Assembly (NCBI GenBank): GCA_963575745.1 | Contig: CAUYUJ010021064.1 | Span: 1-25,000, forward strand | Direction of reading: 5' to 3' | DNA: 25,000 nucleotides | Source: Prorocentrum cordatum | Lineage: Eukaryota > Sar > Dinophyceae > Prorocentrales > Prorocentraceae | Part shown: positions 17,129 to 25,000 of the stretch, piece by piece | Numbering within the stretch: the stretch's first letter is position 1 | Layout: every line of letters begins with the position of its first letter | The notes under the pieces: generated by a model | Databases searched by the model: none | The model's input: the letters and a program-made list of their open reading frames with translations, nothing else | Told to the model about the DNA's origin: nothing | Program-made: the position numbers and the translations under genes

Positions 17129-17419
17129 AGGTCCCAGCATGGCTTGAGGGTAGTGATCGCCTCGTCTGCCAGGTTGTGGGCAGTCAGGGGGGACTGCCAG
17201 ACTTCTCGGAGAAGTTGGGAGTATCAGGAAGGGGCCTTGGGACACACAAATAATACACACGAATAACAGGATTCCCCATATGTTCCTCTATATATTCTAG
17301 GTTTTCGTCATCCCCCCCACTTCCCATATTTTCCAATATTTTCCTGGGGATCGTCGAGTAATTGTGTCTGTGTGTTTTTTCCCCTCCTGAGGTTAGGAAA
17401 GCAAGATGAGCCTGCGTGG
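17129..17419. other. AT-richer non-coding interval
   Basis: It contains ATATATTCTAGG and several AATATT motifs and no open frame of note. If the minus-strand frame ending at 17420 is real, this would be its 3' untranslated and downstream sequence. Confidence 0.4.
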
Positions 17420-17617
17420 TTAGGCAAATCGGTAAGGCGGCAGGAATGCCGCAGGGTCGGCAGTATCCTCGCTGGCACCCGGCTTGATGTGGAGCGGGTT
17501 CGCGAGGGAGGGGATGTCGGTCGTAGGTGCGATGGCGTAGTCCATGTTGTCGTAGCCCGAATCGTACGCCTCCTCGTTGTGGTCCGTGGCGGCTTGGATG
17601 TCGGAATGAAGGATGGG
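17420..17617 (-). CDS. exon-like 65-codon frame, possible gene 3' end
   Basis: Just after a TAG at 17620-17618, the minus strand reads 65 codons to TAA at 17422-17420. The composition is balanced (DHNEEAYDSGYDNMDYAIAP, then IPSLANPLHIKPG and PAAFLPPYRFA at the end), unlike the microsatellite frames around it. Third positions are mostly C or G over the first ~50 codons, as in GC-rich dinoflagellate coding sequence. There is no early ATG (the first Met is codon 25), so it would be a terminal exon or a gene fragment. The upstream poly-Glu frame (17959-17618) is in phase with it. I recognise no domain. It may be chance. Confidence 0.35.
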   Translation of the reverse strand, partial: PILHSDIQAATDHNEEAYDSGYDNMDYAIAPTTDIPSLANPLHIKPGASEDTADPAAFLPPYRFA

Positions 17618-17620
17618 CTA

Positions 17621-18135
17621 CATGTGGTCGTCCTCCAACACCTCCTCCTCCAACTCCCCCTCCGCCAATTCCTCCTCCTTCTTAAATTCCTCCTCTTCCA
17701 CCTCCTCCTCCTTCTCCTCCTCCTTCTCCTCTTTCTCCTCCTCTTTCTTCTGCTCATTCTTCTCTTCTTCCTCCTCCTCCTCCTCCTCCTCCTCCTCCTC
17801 CTCCTCCTCCTCTTTCTCCTCCTTTTCCTCCTCCTCTTTCTCCTCCTCCTCTTTCTCCTCCTTTTCCTCCTCCTCCTCCTCCTCCTCCTCCTCCTCCTCC
17901 TCCTCCTGCTCCTCCTCATCCTCCTGATTCCCCCCCAACTCTCCTTTTCTTCCCCCCATCGTCCTTTCCCTCCTCTCCTCCTCCTCCTCCTCCTCCTCCT
18001 CCTCCTCCTCATCCTCCTCCTCCTCCTCCTCCTCCTCACATCTCCCTCCCCCTCTTCTTACGCCTCCTCCTCCTCCTCCTCCTCCTCCTCCTCCACCCCC
18101 TCCTCCCTTTCTCTCAATCCTCCCCTCCCCCCCTC
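17621..18135 (+). repeat. long CTC/CTT pyrimidine microsatellite
   Basis: The + strand is almost entirely C/T for ~500 bp, with perfect (CTC)n blocks around 17770-17812, 17870-17905, 17975-18010 and 18063-18093. The minus strand reads poly-Glu, poly-Arg or poly-Gly. The in-phase acidic frame ending FKKEEELAEGELEEEVLEDD at 17618 lies at its left edge. Confidence 0.93.
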
Positions 18136-18470
18136 CCCCCTCCCCCGGCTCCAGTTCCGCCTCCTCCCCCTCTGCTCGCGCCGACGACCTCCTCCTCCCC
18201 CCCCCGGAGCCCGTCCTGCGCCTCCGTCAGGCGGGCCGCCGCCGGGCCCCTGTCCTTGCCCTTGGCGGCCTTGAGCTGCCTGGCGGCACAGGCAGGGGCG
18301 CGGAAGGAGGGAAGAGCCCGAGGTCATCCGACCGCGCCGTCGCGCAGCGCTGCGCGCGGCGCTCGCGCGCGCGCATCTTCGCGCCCTCGCGCCGCCGCTG
18401 CAGGGGAAGACGTCCCTTGTCCCGACGCGTGAAGCGATTATTTCCGCGCCCCCGCTGGTGGGTGACCGGG
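18136..18470. other. GC-rich spacer between pyrimidine and purine tracts
   Basis: About 330 bp of GC-rich sequence with a CGCGCGCGC stretch near 18365. It separates two large tracts of opposite polarity, so it would form the loop if they paired. No gene is evident. Confidence 0.5.
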
Positions 18471-19170
18471 AGGAGGAGGAGGAGGAGGAGGAGGAGGAGG
18501 AGGAGGAGGAGAGGAGGAGGAGGAGGAGGAGGAGGAGGAGGAGGAGGAGGAGGGGGAGGAGGAGAGGAGGAGGAGGAGGAGGAGGAGAGGAGGAGGAGGA
18601 GGAGGCGGAGGAGGAGGAGGAGGAGAGAGAGGAGGGAGGAGGAAAGGAGAGGGGAGGAGGAGGAGGAGGAGGAGGAGAGGGGGAGGGGAGGAGGGGAGGA
18701 GGAGGAGGAGGAGGAGGAGGAGGAGGAGGAGGAGGGGGAGGAGGGGGAGGAGGAGGAGAGGAGGGAGGAGCAGGAGGAGGAGGAGGAGGAGGAGGAGGAG
18801 GAGGAAGAGGAGGAGGAGGAGGAGGAGGAAGGATGAGGATGAGGATGAGGATGAGGATGAGGATGGGGATGAGGAGGAGGAGGAGGAGGAGGAGGAGGAG
18901 GAGGAGGAGGAGGAGGAGGAGGAGGAGGAGGAGGAGAGGAGGAGGAGGCGGAGGAGGAGGAGGAGGAGGAGGAGGAGGAGGAGGAGGAGGAGGAGGAGGA
19001 GGAGGAGGAGGAGGAGGAGGAGGAGGAGGAGGAGGAGGAGGAGGAGGAGGGGAGGAGGAGGGGGAGGAAGGAGGAAGAGGAGGAGGAGGAGGATGAGGAG
19101 GAGGAGGGGGTATGGCGAGGAGGAGTGGGGAGGATGTGGATGGGGAGGAGGAGGAGGAGGGATGGGAAGC
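18471..19170 (+). repeat. ~700-bp (GGA)n purine tract at the LINE 3' end
   Basis: Mostly perfect GGA triplets with GGGGA interruptions, and a (GGATGA)n patch at about 18831-18870. In the orientation of the adjacent minus-strand LINE it is a (TCC)n tail beginning within ~80 bp of the last stop codon. LINEs often end in simple repeats, though a tail of this length probably expanded later. Confidence 0.93.
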
Positions 19171-19244
19171 AGGGAAGCACTGAAGAGAAAGCGTCTGCTC
19201 ACAGACACCACTCTAAGAGGGAACTTAAACCCCCAGACCGTCAG

Positions 19245-20166
19245 TCACCCCGTGAGGGACTGCCCAGTCTTGGGGTGCTCGCCTCTCTGGAGAGCACTGA
19301 GGACTGACCTCCTGCTCTTGGGCAAGTCTTTGGGGTCAGGGCAGGGGGAGCTGAAGGCCTTCCCCACCCTGACGGACCCGTAGGCCCCGCACCGCCGACA
19401 CCAGACGACCGTACCCGTGGCGGTGACGTCGTGTCCCCCTGGCGCGTGACACCACTCCGCCACCGCAGGCTCCCCAGAGCCCGCGGCACCCCCAAAAGGG
19501 GCCCCAGCCTCGCCCTCGCGGGCAGGCACAGGCCCCACACGCACGGCCTCCTCATAGGCCAAAGACGCCGAGCCCCCAGGCTCAGCCCCGACGGAAGCCC
19601 CAGCCCCGCCCTCGCGGGCAGGCACAGCCCCCCCCCCCCCAGCGCACCCCAGCCAAGCCCCCAGCCACAGCCGACCCAAGCCCACCAGCAGCAGGAACGG
19701 ACCCAGCCGAGGCCCCATCCCCACGGGCACCCCCAGGGCCACTAGGCGGCCCCCGCGCAGACCCCCAGCGGGCCGTCGGCGGCCTCGCGGCGGCACTGGC
19801 GGCAGCCTCGATCAGATTTGCCTGCATTCGGGAAATCGTAGAAGGCACACACCGTCGATCCGTGCCTCCCGTCAACTGTCTGCGAGCCTCGGCGGTCCTC
19901 GCAGTGCGACGGCATCGACGACGCATGAGCCTCCCTCGAATCTCGATGAGGTCATGCTCATGCATTAGCAGCACCACTCTGGCTCCATTAGCCTTGGGAG
20001 CCCTGCTCGGGGCGGACGCCAGGACTGCCTTCTCAGACCACAGATCGAGCTGACAGCTTCTCTGGACCGCCCACGACAAATACTTGGCATACTGGGCAGC
20101 CTCTGTCAGCGAGTCCTTATAGAACCTAGCATGGGCCCCTGGGAGCTTGACCGAGAGGGCCCCCAG
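19245..20166 (-). pseudogene. LINE ORF2 C-terminal region with zinc-binding tail
   Basis: After the TAG that follows RNase H, the frame continues sensibly (FYKDSLTEAAQYAKYLSWAV, about 20120-20065; then ARVVLLMHEHDLIEIRGRL) to about 19800. It then passes to another frame through a Gly/Ala/Pro-rich linker. It ends with HDVTATGTVVWCRRCGAYGS at about 19430-19375 and a Cys/Pro segment and GEHPKTGQ before a stop at 19245. The Cys-x2-Cys with upstream Cys/His looks like a small zinc finger that I recall at the end of dinoflagellate LINE proteins. The linker contains a ~37-bp repeat at 19502-19538 and 19599-19635. Its role is unproven, possibly RNA binding. Confidence 0.6.
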
Positions 20167-20730
20167 CTAAGCGAAAAAGTCGGCCCAACTATTCCCCACG
20201 ACCCAGAGGTAGGGAGGATGCGGAGGGTCCTCAGGAGCGGGGAAGAGAACCTCATCCTCAGTCCTGTGGGAAGGGGCCCATGCAAAGGCGGGCGGCGTTC
20301 TTTTCAGCGCCGCCAGCTGGCGCCACACTGCAGGGTATGCACGGCTAGCATCAGTGAGGGCATCCGTCTCTCCTTGGCCCCGCAGCTTGCCTTCCTGCAC
20401 ACATTCCAGCAAGTCAGAAATCACGCACTGGACCGAAGGCATGCGCTGAAGGGCCTTGAGGCCCGCAACACGCTCTGCACGGCCCACTGTCTGCTGCGCG
20501 CCTGCGAGCCCGCCATGCAGCGCACGAGTGGGGGCTCCATTGGCATTCAGCATGACAGCGGACCATCCACACCGACGGAGCTCAGGATACTCATTGTGGT
20601 ATCCCGAGCCATCAGTAAAAACACAATCACTCCACTGTTCGGGATCCGACTCCCAATCACCCCAAAAGAAACAAGGAGGCGACTCAGGAGGCGGCAGCAC
20701 TTCAACCTTGGGCCACCTGGGGATCCGACC
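20167..20730 (-). pseudogene. LINE ORF2 RNase H domain
   Basis: One frame reads DCVFTDGSG (first Asp codon near 20613), GRAERVAGLKAL (Glu), VISDLLECVQ (Asp) and VGNSWADFF (Asp near 20181). This is the full Asp-Glu-Asp-Asp set of RNase HI, which degrades RNA in RNA:DNA hybrids. It stops at a TAG (20169-20167) directly after the last motif, but the same frame resumes beyond it. This suggests a point nonsense change and not a true end. It is out of frame with the RT/knuckle part; the switch lies about 20,735-20,715. Confidence 0.82.
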
Positions 20731-21928
20731 GAGAGGGCGAACGAATCTACATCCTTGCGGCCCTCTCCGATCGGCCCATGCTCCAACATGGCGTCGCGAG
20801 CTGAGGCCAACTTGGGATCGAGACCACAATCCTCCTCATCTTCCAACAAGCGCTGCGTCAGCGCTGGGCACTCAACGAAACAATGGCCAAGCGTCTCGGC
20901 CTCGTGCGGGCACGCTCGACACTTCTGATCATCACACATTCCTTCGCTATACAACTTAGCTTTTGGCCAAAGGGAGCCAGACCACAGGCTGCGCAGAGCT
21001 CCGACTCCCCCCGCCCCAATAACCGTCGCCCCCCTCCCACCCGCACAAGCTCGCAGGCCTCGCGGCCATAGAGGCGCGGCCGCATCATGGTGAGAGGCAA
21101 TCTGGCGCATCTGCCAACGCTGAATCCCCTGCCTCAGGAGATCGCGAAAAAAGCGAGGCGACGTGGCCAGGGGCGAAATCACTGGCCCCACGTCGGGCTG
21201 GATCAGCACCGACGACAGCGCCACCCAGCCGATCCGCCTGAGCGACAGGACGACCACCTTGAGCGGCCCGCGTGCCGACGCCCACGTCAGCTTGCCCTCG
21301 CCCGCCTCGACTCTGTCCAGCGTCGCGCGCCAGGCCTTCTCCAGCGCGCTCATGGGCACCGCCTGCTGCCACACGGCCGCAGCGCAGTGCATGAGCGGCT
21401 CGACGGTCGCCGCGAAGACTGGGTCGTACCACGGGTTCCGCTCGCTGGCCAGGTAGAGCGCGTTGCTGCCACCGCGGCCCTTGGCCCCAGCAAGTCGGGC
21501 CGCCTTCGAGCGCAGCACGGCCAGCTCGGAGGGGGCCGCGCCGCTCACCGCCGCCCCGTGGGCGGCAGCAGGCAGCAGGCCCGTCTGCCACAGGCGCGCC
21601 GCGCGCCCTCCAGCAGCACGTCGTAGCCTCGCCGCGCGCCTCAGCCGCGGCCTCACGTTCTTGAGTCTGGTCTTGACGACCTTCCTGCAGGCCTTGGTCC
21701 CATTCAGGTCGTGGCCCAGGTTCCCCATGTGCGGCTGCGAGCCCATCCTGAGCCGCCTGGCAAACTGCGCCGCTGCACCGCGGCTCTGCCTGGACGTCGC
21801 CACGTCGCCTGGAGCTCCTGCAGCAAGAGGCCCACGTCCCCGACCTCGTGCTTGAAGCGCTTGACGGCCTGCCACAGGACACGCACGCCTCGCAGGTCCG
21901 TGCCGATCCACTGGACCGAGGTGTCGTC
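20731..21928 (-). pseudogene. LINE ORF2 RT motif C, thumb and Cys/His knuckle
   Basis: It begins in one frame with ADDTSVQWIG (Asp-Asp codons at 21928-21923) and VRVLWQAVKRFKHEVGD. By about 21,780 it moves to another frame with RRLRMGSQPHMGNLGHDLNG, a thumb-like region rich in helices, and a C-terminal CDDQKCRACPHEAETLGHC knuckle around 20,940-20,880 of the kind found after LINE RTs. The catalytic Asp pair is therefore not in frame with the upstream half of the same RT domain. Confidence 0.75.
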
Positions 21929-21930
21929 GG

Positions 21931-24228
21931 CTCGGCGAGCGTGCGCGGGATCGCGTCAGACGTCGCCAGCCGCCGCAAGGCCCGCGCCGTCGCCACCACC
22001 AGCGCCGCCATCGAGTGGGAGCAGCCCGCCAGGATGCCCTGGTGCGCCGTGAAGCTCTTCGACATCGAGCCGAACGCCTTGATGCGCCTCGGCAGGTGGT
22101 GGTACCTGAGGATGGCCCACATGAGGCGGAGTGGAAACCCCAAGGCCCGAGCCTCGTCCAGCAGCCTGCATCCAATCAAGCTGTCGAACGCCTTCCACGC
22201 ATCTAGGAGCACAGTGACGCTGTGCCCTCCATTGACGTTCACGATCTCAGCCGCCAGGTTGTGGTGGAAAGCTGCTGCCGTCGAGGTCCTGCCAGCTCCA
22301 CCAGTGCCCCAGAGATTGGGCACGTCCGCCTGGTCGAGCCAGGCACGCGAAATCGTCGAACGCGCCTTCGCCCACAGACGGAGGAAGGAGTTCACAAGGG
22401 CAATCCGCCTGCATCCTCCGCTCGCCTTGGGCAGGCGCACCAACACTGCGTGCACTCTGTCAGTCGGCCACACCCCCAACTTCTCGCACTGGCTGAAGAG
22501 CGCCGACAGCACGTAGAGGCCGATGTCGCTGACGTGCCAGAGGGCCCGCGGGGCAATGCCCGTCTGGCCCACCGCGGTGCGCTCTTTGAAACACAGCGCC
22601 GCACGTCGCATGTGACCGACGCCCATCCGCGGGAGCTCGGCCCAGTCGTCAAAGTCAGGAGGCTTCTCCAGGGCGCCCTGCTCATGGACGGTCCACACGT
22701 CTCTCCATCCGTCGAGCTCGCGGTCAGCCAGCTGGCGCGGGCTGGCCCGCGCGGTGGCCCCACGGACCTCAGCCTCAGGAGGTAGCCTCGTGAAGCGGCG
22801 TGCAGCACTCGCCCCGCCTGTGAGGCTCTTGGCCGCCCACGCACGCCACTCCTTCTCACGCTCACCATTGTAGCGCCTGGTGAGCCGCTCGGCCTCCGCC
22901 ACGATCTTCTCGACCTTGGCGGCCCACATCCCCTTGCTCATCTGGGCCACGCCGCCCAAGAGCCACTGTACGACGCCCTCAGAGAGCTGGCCAAGCACGC
23001 GATGCGACTTCGCCACGTTGCCGTAGTAGCGGTGGGTCTCGAGGATGAGGTCCACGGCCCGCTCGATGCGGTCGCGCAGGTCGCACCCCAGCAACTTGAC
23101 CAAGCGCGTGCGGGCAGCATCCAGGTGCCGAGCCCACCGCGCCGCCACCATGTGGGCGCTGACCTTCGGGTCGTACAGCTTCCTCCGTCGCGGCGGCTGC
23201 CACGTCGGCTGGGCCAGCTTGAAGACAGGCTCGCCCGCCCTGCCCGCGCGCTGCCGCCTCTCAGCCCCCACGAGGCACCAGCGGCTGCAGAGCCCGGCCT
23301 CCGCCATGCCGGCGACAGCGCCCCACGCCTGCGCCTGGAGGCCAGGCACCTCCGCCGCGAGGACCTGCTGCAGCGCCGCCCGCCACCCTCGGTCATGAGG
23401 GAAAGGCGCCGCGCCCACTGGCGGCACCGCGGTGAACCCCCGCGGCTCGACGGCGACCCTGACAAAGGCCTCGCGGTCGACCGTGGCCAGGTTCACGTGC
23501 GCGGGAACGCGTGGGTGCAGCGCCGCATCCGTCGTGACCCAAGCCTCGCCTAGCCTCGGGTCCAGGTTCGGCGCCGCGATGAGGTAGTCCAGGCAGGGGC
23601 CCTCCACCGTCTGCCAGCAGGTCGCCCCAGACGGGGCGATCGGGACGCCCCGCACCTGCTCGAGCCATGGCCCCTTCAGCTCGTCCAGCTCCATGTTCCA
23701 GTCGCCCATGGCGACCCAGTCCAGCCCGCATGCGTTGAGCACCCTGAAGTAGCGCTGCAGCTCGTGGACCGTGTCCGAGTTGTCGTCGCCCATGCCTACG
23801 GAGTGCCTCAAGTAGACCACAACGACGATGAGGCCACCCTTCACGCCCCAGTGCACGTGGCCCGCCAACACGCGCGCCTCCTCCAGCACGTGGGAGGGCG
23901 TGAAGGGCGGCGCCGTCACAGGGATGACGTTGCGAGTGAGGAGCGCGACGCCGCTCGAGACGTCCAGCGGGCCACCGCCTGTGGCCACGCCTGGGGCCCA
24001 CAGACCATGGAAACCCAAGTCCTTCACCTGGCCCTGCAGGGGGCACAACTTGTCACCCAAGACGCGATGCTCCTGCACGCCGAAGATGTCACCCTTCGGG
24101 TCCTCCGCGAGGTACTCGGTCAGCCCTCTCGCACATGAAACATTGACCGTGGTCAACACACCTTTGACAGTGTCCGCACTGCCACCGTACTTTGTATTAC
24201 CAGAAACTCCCATCATCATACTGAGCAT
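21931..24228 (-). pseudogene. LINE ORF2 N-terminal part: AP endonuclease and reverse transcriptase
   Basis: A single open frame from a likely ATG at 24228 (MLSMMMGVSG), 37 bp after the ORF1 stop. The endonuclease spans about 24165-23476: Asn in TTVNVSC, Glu in VQEHRV, GDWNME, Asp in CLDYLIA and His in VPAHVN, the usual metal-binding and catalytic set of the EEP family, except that the common Ser-Asp-His is Pro-Ala-His. A ~280-residue linker follows. RT begins near 22608, with GGCRRIALVNSFLRLWAK, palm motif A VLLDAWKAFDS (Asp codon near 22203) and motif B HQGILAGCSHS. The frame then becomes nonsense just before motif C, near 21,930-21,945. It would nick the target and prime cDNA synthesis. Confidence 0.85.
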
Positions 24229-24265
24229 GGTACTCCAGAACAACCAACGCCTCGGCCCCTGACGC

Positions 24266-25000
24266 CTAGTAGGCACGGTAGGCCCACGCACTGGCAGCTG
24301 CGGCGATCTGGTGCGCCTTGGCCCTGATCTCCGCCTCCTCGGTGGGGACCTGGACTCCAGCGGCAGCGATGCTGTCCCGCAGCTGCTCGAGGGGCGCCTT
24401 GTCAGCCGCCGTGCGCAGCCTCTTGGCGTCGGGCGGCGTCGCCGCCACGCCACCAGGATCGCCATCACCAGCAGGCCGCGCGCGCGTCGCAGCCCTAGGG
24501 CCGAAAGACGCCGCGATCTTGGGGTGGGCCAAGAACTTCTCGGTGACCTCGCCCGACGCCCCCAGCTCCTTGAGCAGGTCGGCCAAGCCATCGAGGTTCG
24601 GCGCCCCACCTGGGGCCCCCACGGACCCCTTCGCGCCGGGAGGCTTGGGCACCTGGGCGCTGAGCGCCCGCGCCTGCTCCTCCAGCTCAGCAGCGTCAGC
24701 GCGCAGCTTCGTCCCTTCTCGCGCTCGGCCTCCAGCGCAGTGACCGCCTCCTGCGCCTTGGCCACCGCCGCGTCCTGCCTGCTGATGGCGCCCTGATTGG
24801 ACTTGAGCTTCTTCTGGAGAGTGAGCAGCTGCGCCACAACGGGCTTCTTGGCACGCACCTGCTCTGCCAAGACCTGCCGCTGGGCCGCCAGCCGCTCGAT
24901 GGTGTCGAGAATGTTTTTCCCTGGGTCGGGGAGGCCTCGCAGCACACGTAGCTGGCCATCAAGATGTTCGATTTTGCGCTGCTCATCACCCCCCTGAGCG
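24266..25000 (-). pseudogene. LINE ORF1, coiled-coil protein, partial at window edge
   Basis: The frame is open at the right edge (EQRKIEHLDGQLRVLRGLP) and continues as a Gln/Leu/Lys-rich helix with heptad-like spacing (AAQRQVLAEQVRAKK ... KAQEAVTALEAEREK) to about 24718. A one-base shift near 24715 moves it to another frame, which continues the helix (LRADAAELEEQARALSAQ) and a Gly/Pro/Ala-rich segment. It ends AASAWAYRAY at a TAG (24268-24266). Coiled-coil ORF1 proteins typically bind LINE RNA. No CCHC knuckle or RRM is visible in this part. The upstream start is outside the window. Confidence 0.7.

Larger units (their letters stand above)
19171..25000 (-). mobile_element. LINE (non-LTR retrotransposon), I-group-like, 5' end outside window
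   Basis: A minus-strand element with a coiled-coil ORF1 that is open to the right edge. ORF2 carries, in order, an AP-type endonuclease, reverse transcriptase, a Cys/His knuckle, RNase H and a C-terminal zinc-binding segment. RNase H placed after RT is characteristic of the I group of LINEs. It would mobilise by target-primed reverse transcription. Several frameshifts and an in-frame TAG show a decaying copy. Target-site duplications cannot be sought because the 5' end lies beyond 25,000. Confidence 0.85.

Noticed and set aside
1-25000. Dinoflagellate spliced-leader sequence, tRNA, rRNA or snRNA genes
   Set aside because: I looked for the spliced-leader core in both orientations and for obvious RNA gene landmarks and saw none; a covariance-model search would be needed to exclude tRNAs.

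Overview
This is nuclear DNA from a eukaryote, most likely a dinoflagellate; a Prorocentrum-like genome is my best guess, but it is only an inference. The reasons are very high GC, abundant (GGA)n/(CTC)n and other trinucleotide tracts, no compact host genes, and two retroelements whose protein motifs resemble those I know from dinoflagellate genomes. I see no bacterial operon, rRNA, tRNA or CRISPR array. Almost every long open frame on the left half is a by-product of microsatellites.

Layout. 1-9,600: mostly non-coding, with purine- or pyrimidine-rich microsatellites, an ~83-bp minisatellite (1706-2130), two copies of a ~192-bp AT-rich foldback element with 8-bp target-site-like duplications (family A: 3952-4142 and 4500-4693), a T-shaped palindrome (4958-5100), and two copies of a ~148-bp foldback with TA ends (family B: 7223-7370 and 7727-7875). 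9,599-15,535: a decayed tyrosine-recombinase (DIRS-order) retrotransposon on the minus strand, with gag-like, reverse transcriptase, tyrosine recombinase and methyltransferase-like regions in that order. It is bracketed by repeats in a split-direct-repeat layout (A1 - ORFs - B1 A2 B2). 15,536-17,640: non-coding, with a diverged duplication, a third, internally deleted family A copy (16985-17120) and a 65-codon exon-like frame on the minus strand (17420-17617). 17,640-19,170: a long pyrimidine tract followed by a long purine tract. 19,245-25,000: a non-LTR retrotransposon (LINE) on the minus strand. It has a coiled-coil ORF1 that runs off the right edge and an ORF2 with endonuclease, reverse transcriptase, zinc-knuckle, RNase H and C-terminal zinc-binding regions. 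It is frameshifted several times and its 3' end abuts the ~700-bp (GGA)n tract.

Both retroelements look dead in this copy. The LINE keeps most catalytic residues but in different frames. The tyrosine-recombinase element has also lost catalytic residues. The most interesting items are the split-direct-repeat structure with a methyltransferase placed after the recombinase, the two foldback families with recognisable target duplications, the T-shaped palindrome, and the exon-like frame next to the poly-Glu tract.
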